A stretch of DNA of 64,000 nucleotides from Isoetes taiwanensis (Eukaryota > Streptophyta > Lycopodiopsida > Isoetales > Isoetaceae): NCBI GenBank assembly GCA_021234155.1, contig JAJEKV010000024.1:15523030-15587029 (forward strand), given 5' to 3'. This document shows positions 1-11,019 of the stretch, in pieces; position 1 is the stretch's first letter, and each line of letters begins with the position of its first letter. Below the pieces are notes generated by a model, which had not been told where the DNA came from, did no database searches, and saw only the letters and a program-made list of their open reading frames with translations. The position numbers were made by a program, and so were the translations under genes.

Positions 1-29
1 TCATTGGCCTTTAGAACCTTTGCCTAATT

Positions 30-205
30 AAACTCCTATTATCCGTTATTTCCATTTCTTTTCAACCATCATCCGGATATCTTTCTAATATAATGTCGCC
101 ATATATGCTAGACTTACTCTGGCTATTTTAAAAAGCACTTGGACAGATGGAAAATAGGGTAAGGGACCCTATGTCTGATGACAAACTGTTGTACCAACTC
201 TTCTA
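30..205. repeat. Dispersed repeat, copy 1
   Basis: This stretch aligns by eye with 45355-45505 in the same orientation. Both carry, in order, a TTATC-GTTATTTC-type segment, an CAACCAT segment, an ATATGCTA segment, ACTCT-GCTATTT and later TTGTACCA. The similarity is patchy, so both are old copies of an unidentified repeat. No coding potential was recognised in 1-944. Confidence 0.35.
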
Positions 206-944
206 GGAGGAGGTCGACTTTTCACGATCGTCGACAAGCTGCTCGCCAATCTCGGCAAAGATCTGGTGGATGCTGAGGTTACTATAATATACAAAACCAC
301 GGGTATAACCCATATTCATTGCGGTAAGAAAAGGTTTGAAAAGAGGCCCTGGTATGGCGGCTGTGGCGACGATGAAGCACAAATTTATGGGGAGGCAAGC
401 TCTTCTCCGACGGTTATGGCGGACGGGCGAGGCGAAGAGCGCAAGCCGGCAAGATAGGATAAAAATAATAACCATCATTTTAGTTCAAATTTTTTTTCAA
501 AACTTTTTTTTTTTTAAATTTATAGGGCGCAAATATGTGTTTTTATACGACTGCGTGTCGGGTGAAATACGAGTTTCTTTTTCAATTCTAAGACGCCGTT
601 TTGCTCGACACACACTCTGTGCTCCTGGGTCCATTTGATGCCGTTTTGATGCTGGATTTTGGTGCCTCTAGGTTAGTTGATTCGTGCTTGACATGTTGGT
701 GTAAAAATCACCTCCATCCGAGTTACATTAAAAAAGTTATAGCCCTTGAAAACAAGAGATCCCTTTTCTCCACAACTTGACATACTTACCATACTAGCTT
801 ATTCCTTCATACCTAATTAGTTTAATCCTCTCATAACTTAACTATGGAATTGGGGTAGTTTAACCTAAGACAAAGTCTCCTACAACCAACTAACCTAACA
901 AGTTAGACTATTGCCAATGCAATGATTTGGTCTACCAAAATCAT

Positions 945-958
945 GCTCTGATACCACT
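945..958 (-). mobile_element. LTR retrotransposon primer-binding site and LTR edge
   Basis: Read on the - strand this is TGGTATCAGAGC, the usual plant initiator-tRNA-Met primer-binding site. One base before it the sequence ends ...GCGTCACA, as an LTR 3' end should (CA). The LTR would therefore extend to the right from 958. Its other end cannot be placed: no second LTR, gag or pol was found on either side, so this is a remnant. The region 958-2960 contains no gene I can support. Confidence 0.5.
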
Positions 959-2964
959 GTGACGCTCCCATAATCCATATGATGCTCCCATCATATAAAT
1001 ACGGGAATTCCCCTCCCATGGAAACAACTACATCACCATGGAAGGGCCCTCCGTCTAACTCGAACCACTTGGAATGGCCAAGTGTCCGGGCGAGGAACAC
1101 GGAGGTGTCATTTGTCCCATGTCCTCTATGGGAGTCCTATACAGCGGAAGCATACATACATGTTAGCACACAACAATCATGCTCAAAATAATATACCACC
1201 ACGAAGGGTGGTCCATCCATCATCATCATCTACATGGTGATACAAGCACAAGGTAACATAAGCAATATACCATAAACAAGGGCTCTACCCTGGGCTCAGA
1301 CTCCATGGGGTCGACTGTCGGTCATGGCAACAAGATAACAGTAGACAGAGGTATAACATGGTGTTGACTGGCATAAACAATGGCTAGGGGAGTCCACTCC
1401 ATCCGCCCCTCCTGTGGACACTTTGCAGATAGGCTGAAACATGCTATGACATGATTGTAGCCTTCCAGAGACGCAATCTCATGGAATCACCCTATGAGAC
1501 TACTCTGGGTTACATCTCCCTTGAGGCAGGTCAGAGAGGCGTCCCCTCCCCGGGCATGACAGATCCCTAAGTGTGTTAGAGAACATGTGCCACATCAGTG
1601 ACCTCCGCATCCGTACCCGACTTACTCTCCTAAATCTAAAGGCCAGCTCACCGCGCCCTTCGAGTCCAGGACATCTATATAGGCATGTCGCCTGCAATCC
1701 AGAGAGTGTTAGACCCATGCCCGGCCCACATTTAGTGACTGACTATAAGCCTAGCACACTACAGGAGTCCTGTAGCCAAGCTAGGCAAGACCCCACCCCC
1801 ATTTCACCATCATACCTGTTATCTGATGCTGAATCACAACATAGCATCCACAACTAGGTGGGCTCTTGTGTACAGGCCACATTTACTAGGTCTTAAGGTT
1901 CTAGCTAGAGACATCTCTACTTCTAGGAAGCTTTCAGGTCTCTACCCTCCCTTAACCCCAAATACATAGAAGAAACAGAAAGAGAGAACACAATCATAAT
2001 CAAAGTATCCATCATCATCTTAGTAATACATAAAAGAGAAATTAACCATTTCATCTAATCAGAGAAGGATTAGCTGAAGCACAGACTGTCAATGGACTAA
2101 CTGGTCTCTTGGCTAGAGCCATTGTCACGAAAGGCTTCCATACTTCAAGCCTGGTTACAGTAGCTGGTAGCTCCTCCTTCCTCCAACTCTTCCCAAATCG
2201 GTTTGGGGCAGAATTAGGGGTAGGGCCCCAATTTGCCCTCCAAACAGAGCAAGTTCTCCCTGGCCAATCGATTTGGGCCAGGTGGCACTGCCTAGTTGGC
2301 TGACTTTTACTAATTAATAATCCAATTAACCTAATTAGGTTATTTTAGCATAGCTAATAAAAACCCTTTTAGGTTAACCCAAATCATCCCCTATTGACCC
2401 ATAAGGGTCTAATTATATCCTGGTGACGTGTCATAGTATGTATACATATACCATATAAATACATAGAACGTCATGAGGTGGTGGTTTTTTATATCCTGGA
2501 TAGTAATATGTTTGAGTCCCATAGGTCTATTTGGTCTTTGTGGATGATAAAAACCCATCTAATTTCATTCGATTCCTATTAATTTATCTTGGGAGTGCAA
2601 TAATTTCTTCTCCTGATCAAATCTTCTGGCCCTATTTAAAAGGAAAGAATTATCAAGAATGTCTTAGGCCGAAATCACACTATAGCCCAAACAAAAAAAA
2701 TACGTGGCAAAGATGGTCAGCCGGTAAACGGCTAAAAGACTTTGCCGCCCTCTTACTATCACACCTATGGCTGTCCAAAATGGACACGTGAGTTTCCATG
2801 TAATCCTTAATCGCAGACGGATTGACGGATTGATGACCATCTCTAACAAGTATGCATCGATTCTTTTAACTTCGTTTTTCATAAGCAAATTTTTGAGTTC
2901 ACCGGCAATTTGCATCTATTCTACAAACTATGAGTTCACCGGCAATTTGCACCTATTCTAGAAA

Positions 2965-3596
2965 CTATGGAGGAAGAATACATGTACTCATCTTCAGGAA
3001 TGATTGTAGCAGATTTACTTTGAGGAAAATAATTATATCCTGCTTCCATTTTGTTAGCCTTCCAGACATGGTACGATACACAGATTCACTATGAATGAGA
3101 CCTTTCTGCTGCATTATTTCTAAAACCTGGGATGCCCCTTCAAAATTTCCTAGCTTGCATAGGCCATCAATAAGGATACCACATATTACAGTATTCTGTT
3201 TGCATCCTTTCTGAACTGCTTTTTGGAACAGCCAAAGTGCTGGATCCTGCTTACCTATTGCAAGAAGGCCTTGAATAATGATTGCATAGTCATGCATATC
3301 TGGTTCATATCCATGTTCCACTATTTGCTGGAAGAGGGCATATGCTTCAAGGACACTTCCAGTGTTACAGAGTCTACCAAGGATTACATTTATAATTACA
3401 GAATCTGGATTGTATCCTTTATTACTCATTTCAATCAAAAAATTGCACGCTTCTTCCATCTTCTGTAATTTAAGAAGCCCCTGAAGGAAAGAATTATATG
3501 TAAACAATGAAGCCTTCTATTACCATTTGCTTGAACAGAGTGCATGCTTCTTCTATGTGCCCAGTCTCACATAGGCCATCAAGAAGAGTGTCTCAG
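2965..3596 (-). pseudogene. P-class pentatricopeptide repeat protein, broken fragment
   Basis: The main reading frame (3507 down to 2965) carries about four P-type PPR units, each about 35 residues with the helix-turn-helix spacing typical of plant organelle RNA-binding proteins. Examples are GYNPDSVIINVILGRLCNTG and NTVICGILIDGLCKLG. A further unit, DTLLDGLCETGHIEEACTLF, sits upstream at about 3510-3596 in another frame, with a stop on its 5' side. No initiator Met, transit peptide or remaining array (normally 10 or more units) is visible. The frame opens at a TTG codon, so it is not a true start. The frame change could be a short unrecognised intron, but a one-base indel in a dead gene is simpler. 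It lies outside the TIR element at 7461-17046, so it is a separate PPR relic. Confidence 0.7.
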
Positions 3597-3599
3597 AAA

Positions 3600-5349
3600 G
3601 TTTGATGTATAATCTACTCATATTGGAGCCGATTGAAATCTGATTCGATATGCAATCCGCTTTTGCAAGACGATTACTATAATTTCTGTAAGATTATGAC
3701 TATGACATTTTGCAAGATCTTGCAAGACTATGTTTTACAATACATTGAAATAACTTGCAGATATGATACAAATTGCAAGGCTTGTGGAAAGCATCCATGC
3801 TATGCCCATCACACGTGCATGCCATAAAAAATCATCAAGTTCTTTCTTTATCTCTTCCAATGACATAGCTCTTTCATTGAAGTCATGTCTAGCATCTACA
3901 CGTACCTGTCACCAATAAATGCAAGACTTTACTTGCATGTCAACAAGATAGGCAAACATTACTTAGTAGCTTCATGTTGTCTTGCCTTAGATGCTTTACT
4001 GCAGTTGGTAATAATCTTATAATATCTGCTTCACTGAGTGCTTTCTTATCTACCACTTTCAAAGTTTGGATTGCCATTGAGTTGCAGATTAACAGCAGAA
4101 GATACTTGCATGACATTCAAATGTAAAACAAGAAATGCTCTTAACCACCATTGCTTAAATAGTGATGGGCCAGACTTAAGAAGCTCTGCCATGTCTCTTT
4201 TGTTCATTAAGAAGCTCTGCCACATCTCTTTTGTTTAGATGGGCCAGGCAGCAGATCCATGATACCATCCAATTGCTAACCAACAAAAGCCAAGCACACA
4301 TGCAATTTACTAAAATTACCTTGAGACGGCTTCCAGGCTCTTCTAACATGATGAAGATGCATTGTTTGCAAAGGCTTCATGGAATTGAAAAGTTTAAATT
4401 TCATTATTTTGGGTGCATAAAACATACTCCTACTAGCTGGCCTCCATCTAGACAAAAGGAACATGGAACCTGTACTTCAACTTCAAAAACGTTCTAACTT
4501 CTGCTCTATCATGCGACAAGCAACATGAGCAATAGTAGAATTCAGGTCTTAGAATGTAGACCAAGCAGAATGCTCTATTTCTTTGCCGTTCACATAAATT
4601 GTCTTGAAAAATTACTTATTGTAGTTCGGAAAGTGTTTACTATCAGAAAAGTGTTTACAAAAATAAGAGAAGCATTAAAACGTTGTCAAATTCAGATCTT
4701 CTGCTTCATGAATTCATCTTTGAAAAATCGTACCTGGCAAAGTCGTAGGATCCCTTTGACAGAAAATTGAATTGGCGCATGATCAGATTGCTCTCTCTTT
4801 TCTCAAATTTCTCTCCGTTTCTCTCTGTGTTGACCAGGATTGCTTCTCTTTTGGCGCCAAAGGCTGGGTTTACGTGGAGAACTAGTTTACGTGGCCGCCT
4901 GCCGAAACGTTGGACAGCCCCTTTTGCCCGTCTAAAATTCGAAGGGTGCCTAATCGTTGAGTCAGCATTTAGGCACTCTGGTGTGATAGGGTGGGTGCCA
5001 CAACCGTCCAGGTGGAATCATTTTATTTGTATATTTCATATTAATTTTTCGGTTTAGCCCTAGTGTGATTTCGGCCTTAGAAAATCTAATTGCAGAATTA
5101 ACAAAAGAGTAGATCATCAATATCCCATCAAAAGGAGTCGACTAGTTCTCAAACCTTGGAGAATAGAAGCACATAGAGTTTTTGCCTCATCCATTGGGTT
5201 TGAGAGAACCCATCCAAGCACAAGAGTTTCACGTTCAGTTTCCCGCCTCGCACTAGTGCCAATATTGATTTCTCCCCTGTTTATTTGTCAGCTTTTGCCA
5301 CCTAAACTTTTTATTGGCAAAAGATAGCCATGGAACTGGAGCCTTCTTT
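3600..5349. other. No gene recognised
   Basis: Several short open frames occur on both strands, but none shows a recognisable motif, codon continuity or homology that I can name. The sequence is AT-rich and unique-looking within the window. Confidence 0.5.
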
Positions 5350-5351
5350 TT

Positions 5352-5685
5352 TTTGAATTGAATTGAAATTTATCGTCCACGAAAATCAAGAGACCTATGG
5401 GACCTAAACAAAGAAAGTAAGAACATCATGATTAAAAAATCCCCACCCTAAAGGGACTTCGAGGGAAAAACCTTAGCAGTCATAAGCTCGCTAATAATTG
5501 TACATCTATACATGTCATTGTAGTGAGAGACACAATTAAGTTTGTACGTCCAGCACCTCCTGGATATATGATGCTAGTGCCATAATGCATGTAATATCTA
5601 ATGTAGAGGTTGGTTAGGTGTAACCAACCCGGTATATCGTGCCCAGATGGGTGCAAATACTGGGCAATTCTGAAAGGTGTGAGAA
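5352..5685 (-). mobile_element. LINE A, 3' terminal fragment
   Basis: On the + strand it starts with a (TTGAA)n pentanucleotide tail at 5353-5369. It then matches the 3' region of the adjacent LINE B: TATCGTCCACG, CCTATGGGACC, AAAAATCCCCACCC and GGGAAAAACC correspond to parts of 5707-5850, and CAATTCTGAAAGGTGTG corresponds to the LINE B coding segment near 6070. It is 5'-truncated at about 5685, exactly where the tail of LINE B begins. LINE B may therefore have inserted into it, or at its truncation point. Confidence 0.65.
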
Positions 5686-7460
5686 GAATAGAATAGAATA
5701 GAATTTTTTATCATCCACGGAGACCAATGGCCTATGGGACCCAAACAGGAGGCGCAGAAAGCGTATTACTGTCCGGGTTAAAAAAGCCCCTCCCCGCCCA
5801 TAAAGGGTTGCTTAGGGGAAAAACCGTGACAAGAATAGGTTTGCTGTCAAAATGTATAAATGCAAATACAAATACAAATATAGACAGAAATATGTACATG
5901 TATCAGGTAAGTGCCCGAGGGCCGAGCTGATCTCGGCGATCCATGACCTCTTGAATGTATGAGCGTGTATGAGCCTGATCTCCGTACTGAGCTCGTGCTT
6001 AGCATCTCATGCAAGGGTTGGGTAGGATGGACTAGCTCAAAATAGCGTATCCGAATGTCATCATATATCGGACAACTCTGAAGGGTGTGGCATTCGTCTT
6101 CCACGGCTCCAACCTGGCAGCATTGACAAAGCCTCTTTTGACGCAGCTCCCCAACCCATCTCCTATCTCAATCCGGAGATGGTGTGCACCTGTGCGGATA
6201 GAGGCAATGGATCTGCGCTTTTTCATGGGTAGATGAGTGCGCAGGTAGCATTGCGGGCCCCGCTCCAACATGGGATTGATGTGGCGTTGATAGTGTGCTG
6301 TCTTGACCTGTTCAAGGGTGCTGGCATCCCATAGCTTACTGAGGAAGCATGTGTCAAGGTACTGTCTGAGACTGTAGCGATCTGCCTCCATTTGCACTTG
6401 GATGCACCTGTGCTCCTGCACATTCCATCTGGCCAGCCATTGAGCTCTCTTTTCCCGCCAGCAGGCTTTTAGGCGTTGAGGCTCCATTGCCACAGTGTAA
6501 ACGAGGTTAGGGAGACGATTATCGTCCATGCTGACCAGCTTCTGGAAGTAGATGATGTGTCTGTCAAGGGCCCCCATTTGAAGAGGCAAGTAACCTATTT
6601 TCTGCAGCAGCATCTGGTATGGGACTGTGGACTTCACCCCCAGGGCCCGTGCCAAGAGAGCTTTCTGCACCTGCTCCAAGTCATTCTAAGTGGCATGGGA
6701 AATCACCGAGCCCCAGACCTCGACCCCGTAAAAAAGCACAGGTTCTACTAGCACCTTGAATAGGTGCGATTGGTGGGCCCAATCATACAGCTCTGCCTTG
6801 TGGCTGTTGTTCTCCATTGCATAGAGTGCCTTCCAACCTGCTGCGGCTCACAGCAGGATGGAATTGTCTCAGTTCATGGCCAACGAGAATTCTACCCCCA
6901 AATATTTGTAAGCGGACACCACTTCAACATTTTGGCCATGATAAGTGAGGATTGGAGGCCTTGGCTAGTGTGCGAACGATATCAGAACCATCTTGGTTTT
7001 GGCTAAGTTGACACGCATGTCAGTCATCTGGCAAAATGTGTCCAGGGCATCGAGACCGCGTTGCATGTCTGCCTGAGCGTGTGCTAGGAGGTCCACATCC
7101 ACAGTATAGATCAGCTGCCTGATCTGGTGTAGAAGGTGAGCCCCAGTGCCTCCATTACCATTGAGCCATCTCTCTAGTTGATCAATATACATGCCAAATA
7201 GTGTGGGAGAGAGAGGGCATCCCTGGCGGACCCCGATACTGCTCTTGAATAGTTGGCCCGCTGTTTGCAGCCGGCCGGTGTATGTCTCATATAACCTGTA
7301 CACCGCGTTCTGCAGTTCGGCAGGGACGTCTAGCTGCTGCAATCTCGCCCACAGCTTTTCCCCAGACACAGTGTCAAAAGCCTTGGCAAAGTCTACGAAG
7401 CAGCAATACAGATCTTGTCGACGGTTCTCACTGTCCTTAACCAGAGTCCGCAGTGTGAAG
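5686..7460 (-). mobile_element. LINE B, 3' part (reverse transcriptase and C-terminal region), decayed
   Basis: This non-LTR retrotransposon ORF2 reads right to left. 7460-6965 encodes the middle of the reverse transcriptase, with CCFVDFAKAFDTV, GVRQGCPLSPTLFGMYID and a thumb-like segment. The catalytic YADD is decayed to YTVDVD. 6679-6032 encodes the C-terminal region, which continues in another frame to about 5900 with a Cys/His-type end (CCQVGAVEDECHTLQSC). Frameshifts and stops break the ORF. The 3' end is a (TATTC)n tail, seen on the + strand as (GAATA)n at 5686-5704. The 5' continuation is at 17047-17715, separated by the TIR element inserted between 7460 and 17047. LINE RTs of this type prime on nicked DNA; this copy cannot be active. 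Confidence 0.85.
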
Positions 7461-7482
7461 CACAAGGCCCCCAAAATTGAAC
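7461..7482 (+). repeat. Left terminal inverted repeat
   Basis: CACAAGGCCCCCAAAA followed by TTGAAC. It pairs with 17025-17046 over 22 positions with one mismatch at position 17. It abuts LINE B sequence at 7460. A small palindrome, CCATTATTCAATGG, follows immediately. Confidence 0.85.
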
Positions 7483-7570
7483 CATTATTCAATGGTTTGT
7501 TGGTGAAAACCAAATCCATAAATCAGTACATGTTTGTGGGTTCAAAAGTTTACAAACTATGTCTAGTTAT

Positions 7571-8160
7571 CTAATATGGTTCATCAACATATGTTTTAAA
7601 GGTGATAAGACAACATCGTTTTATGACATGGTATTGAAAAACATGGCAATCTTAATTGGTTTTTGTAACAACTTAACCTATATTCTAATATGGTTCATCA
7701 ACATATTTTTCTAAGGTGACAAGACAATATTGTTTTATGCCATGATGTTGAAACATGGCAATTTCAATTGGTCTCTGTAACAGTTTAAACTATATGATAT
7801 GTACTATTGTTTAATAGGTCACGTTTATTAGACTGGTATTTGATCGCATCTATCTTCTTCAGTATATTGACATGGTAATGTTAAGCGCATAATTATCATG
7901 ACATTTTATAGTGATTAATCACCAGTACATAACTTGGTAAACGATCTTAGTTTAAATAGCTAATATGACTTTTTTTACCTTATTTTCTCCATGGTACTAA
8001 AACATAATTATTTCAGCTAGTTTTTTTAGCAACTTAAAATGTCTGGTACGAACTAATGATTAGTATTTCAAGTTTAATGGAATGGTATTTGATCATATCT
8101 ATCTTCCTCGATATATTGACATGGTAAATTATTTGGATATTTTGTAGCAATTAATGGACA
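7571..8160. repeat. Left subterminal repeats of the TIR element
   Basis: A 114-bp unit starting CTAATATGGTTCATCAACAT occurs at 7571 and 7685. A second motif, GGTATTTGATC.CATCTATC, followed by TATTGACATGGTAA, occurs near 7833 and 8082. Such repeats near the termini are where transposase binds in CACTA-like elements. No coding sequence was seen in 7483-8600. Confidence 0.6.
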
Positions 8161-8619
8161 ACATATAAAGCGGCAAATTGACATGGTTTGAATATGATTA
8201 ATCATTACGATTTTGAAACGGTGTAGGTATACCTTGTTTCGACTATATGATATTTAATAGTGCTTCTTGTGTGACATTTAGTGATATGAAATTGGAGCAT
8301 AATATTTGACCTTTTTGCACAATAAACCTAAATGCTTATTCCTTGGTAAGTTTCGCTTATAAAACAATAATGTTTCTATTGAACCAAACGTGATTGGAGG
8401 GTGGAGGGATCTTTAGAAGTTGGCTGAAGGATTATCCTTGCTTTCTTGGTGTTATTACATTGAAATATGGCAATGGCACATGGGAAGGAGAACATGAAAC
8501 ATTAATTCTCATAATCAACTGCCTCTGGATATCTCTGAATTAATTAACTTCCACCACTAGACTGTTAAAATGTATAGTCTACAAGGCAAAAACTAAACTT
8601 CGTAAATGGTAAAGTGAGT

Positions 8620-8796
8620 CTGGAAAAGTGGTTGAACATTCATAGGCTATTTCGCATTCATTGGCTCTGGGAAGTATGTCGTGCTATAGTGGCAGCTCCA
8701 ACATGCTTTTCTCCAGCGCACGTAGCATCTCTTGATGGAATAGTTTCTGTCGACTTGATTGATGGAGCTGTAGTACAAAATAACAACAGTAAGTAA
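8620..8796 (+). pseudogene. Captured patatin-like phospholipase fragment
   Basis: The translation includes WLWEVCRAIVAAPTCFSPAH and then VDLIDGAVVQNN. This is the pattern of the patatin acyl-hydrolase C-terminal catalytic segment: a W.VCRAT.AAPT block, then the catalytic-Asp DGG.V.NNP block. Here DGG is DGA and the NP is lost. Only about 55 of the usual 400 or so residues are present, and the Ser-containing GXSXG part is absent. A stop follows at once. It lies 1.1 kb inside the left TIR and is one of several unrelated gene scraps in the element. Confidence 0.6.
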
Positions 8797-8799
8797 AGA

Positions 8800-9698
8800 A
8801 CATTTTTGGAGCATCACTGAACAAGCGATACATCAGGCCTACTCTACAATCAGAGACATGTTTTGCTGTTGTAATATGATCTATTGAACAGATTTGTTAC
8901 TGCCTGCCATTTTTTTAAGAGTGTATCTGCCAAGAGACAAAGCACATTAAGCTTTTCAGTTTCTGGCACTACTCTTTTGGAACATGAAGTTCGAAGAAGT
9001 TGGAAATTGGAGCTAAGTGATATCATGATGTACCACCAGCAAAACCCTTGCAATTAGGATAAGGTGAATGGAGCATGTCAAAAGGTGTTGTCAATAAGAA
9101 TGAAGAGTGCGCACATAGGGTGACCTATTAAGTCTTACTGAGAATCTCTAAAGTCTGCATCTGGTCATTCTGGAGTAAATCATGCATCGTTACCCTTCCT
9201 GCAAATATTCGACCATCACTTCCTGCTCCAGAACTTACCGACGCAGACATGGCCCTTGTTAAGACTCCAGCATTCATCTAAATAAAGTTAAAGAACGGCA
9301 TGTGTCTAGATGTAACATAACAAACAAACAGATTAAAACAGCAAAATATCATCAAATCTGATCATATAGTATTACCTGGCCTCACATTCTGAATCATTTC
9401 ATGTTCCCCATCACCATTCAAGTAGAGATTTGCAGGTCCATGTTTCAAGGTTCTTCAGTTTCCTAAAATTTATAGGTCAAACTTCTTGTAAGAAGGCCTA
9501 GAAAGACATTTCTTGTAAAGCTGCTAAAGCCAATGCTCACCATAGTTCATAGAAGTCCATTTCAGAAAAAGATTGCTCACCATGATTCATAGAAGTCCAT
9601 TTCATTTGGGATGTGAACCCATTTAGCTGTATTGTTTAGCTGTCCGTAATACATGTAATTCGATTCATAGCCTTTCTGCTGGGCGTTTAACAGCTAGT
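8800..9698. other. No firm gene; one short open stretch
   Basis: On the - strand 9277-9128 encodes a 49-codon Met-initiated frame rich in Ser/Ala/Gly (MNAGVLTRAMSASVSSGAGS...) that could be part of another captured exon. No family was recognised. A near-duplicate phrase (TTCATAGAAGTCCATTTCA) occurs at about 9548 and 9587. Confidence 0.3.
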
Positions 9699-9965
9699 TC
9701 AGAGCAGTACCAATTTCTGAGCAAATGTGCTTCTGTCTGGACCATTGAATATTTCTTCTCCATTTACAGATGCATCAAGGTAGTACAACTGGCTTCCACT
9801 GCTGCATATAAGAGCATCAAAATCTTTCACTGCTATGCCTTCAGAAGTCAGCATAGTGTAGATGTTGCTAGTAGAACGATCAGCGTTATCGGGCTTCAAG
9901 GCCTTGAAAACTTCTTCTATAACACCCTCGTTGTAACTGTCAGCAACAATGACGAACAATCTTCA
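9699..9965 (-). pseudogene. Captured sucrose-phosphate synthase C-terminal fragment
   Basis: The frame reads RLFVIVADSY..., then ...LTSEGIAVKDFDALICSSGS, then QLYYLDAS. This matches the C-terminal phosphatase-like (S6PP/HAD) domain of plant sucrose-phosphate synthase, where a hydrophobic VIA.D strand is followed later by the DFDA.IC.SGS..YY block. About 85 of the roughly 1,050 residues of the enzyme are present. The glycosyltransferase domains are missing and it ends in a non-homologous tail (FAQKLVLL). Its 5' edge runs straight into PPR sequence at about 9960, with no promoter or start. It is a captured fragment and cannot encode the enzyme. Confidence 0.6.
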
Positions 9966-10280
9966 TCTCCTCCGTAACATTGGTCCCTATTTACACATTA
10001 CCATATGTTTTGCAGGCAGCTAACAAAGATCTTCAACCCAAAACATCTGCCTCAAAGTTCTCTGATAAATTTGAAGCTTCAACCAAACGTCCGGTACGAC
10101 CTAGAAGATAACCATGCAGGTATAATGACGGGAATCTGGAATAATATCATAGTCCTCTCTTATTGACTGGAGATACTTCAATGCTTCATCAACACGTGCC
10201 GCATGACTGCAACCAACCAGAATAGTAGCAAAAGTCACATCATTTGGCTCGATTCCTTCTTGTTGCCTTTCTTTAAGATG
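9958..10280 (-). pseudogene. Captured PLS-type PPR C-terminal fragment
   Basis: The translation runs QQEGIEPNDVTFATILVGCS, then HAARVDEALKYL, then DSRHYTCMV. After a frameshift it continues GRLVEASNLSENF and SLLAACKTYGNV. This is the conserved end of plant PLS-class PPR proteins, which edit or process organelle RNA. The E-type end follows the ...HYTCMVDLLGRAGRL... block, which is recognisable here with a one-base shift. It is joined upstream to ARM-repeat sequence and downstream to sucrose-phosphate-synthase sequence, in the same direction, so the composite looks assembled by capture. Confidence 0.65.
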
Positions 10281-10657
10281 ACCAAAGCTGGAACAGCTCC
10301 AGAAGCTCTTATGGCAGGCTTGTTCATGTCCAAAGTAGAAAGGCCAAGGAAAATTGAGACAGCGAGACTTTGTATAATGATGTTAAATTTATGAAGAAGG
10401 TTGATTAATCTTGGAACTGCTCTGACTGTATAGCTGCCTTGCTTCTGATGCATGACAAAATGCAGTATGTCAGACAAAGCTTCGATATTATGCCCTATAT
10501 TCCTATATAGTTTATAAATTGAAAATAAAAACATGGACTCACGTTTGTTACCAACAGTAAGAGTAAGCAGTGCTCGAAGGGATATGCCTTGGCAGTTGGA
10601 CTCATCAATGCACATCATGGTCACCAGAAGAGGAATGGCTCCCATTTTGGCCAGCAT
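10275..10657 (-). pseudogene. Captured armadillo-repeat protein fragment
   Basis: The frame contains AKMGAIPLLVTMM, RALLTLTVGNKR, later VRAVPRLINLLHK and RASGAVPALV. These are helix-2/3 signatures of ARM repeats as found in plant U-box/ARM E3 ligases. A GTGAGT donor after the GNKR codons and an AG about 48 bp later suggest that a retained short intron separates the first and second ARM units. There is no U-box and no start codon of its own. It passes directly into PPR sequence near 10280. Confidence 0.5.
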
Positions 10658-11019
10658 GATCCTTGCCTCTGCATTATGCTTCGCACATGTTTTTATTTGT
10701 TTTTATTTCTATGGCTGCCATTATCTTCTGAAACACGTCCCTGTATACAAGAGCTGTGAGAGCAATCAGTTGCCAAATCCAACAATGCTATATACGAAAA
10801 CCTGCCCAGTTATCAGAATTATGACATATTTATTAAAAATGACATAATAGCAGAATATTATAATAACGAGTGCCACCATTGTTTGTAATCAATACAGCAT
10901 GTTCCAAAAGTATCCTCTAAAGTAGCACCAAATAATCCTAACTACTAAATAATTTCAGAGTTGTTCGATCAAAGGTACGTGTCCTCCATCCTTCTTTAGT
11001 AACCTCCACCACTTTTGAT

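Noticed and set aside
203-478. 91-codon frame on the - strand with a conserved-looking phrase (PFLTAMNMGYTRGF)
   Set aside because: No family recognised, no exon context, and an overlapping open frame on the other strand. Kept out as unsupported.
1573-1857. 94-codon + strand frame
   Set aside because: Lies in presumed LTR sequence, with no motif and an equally open - strand frame.
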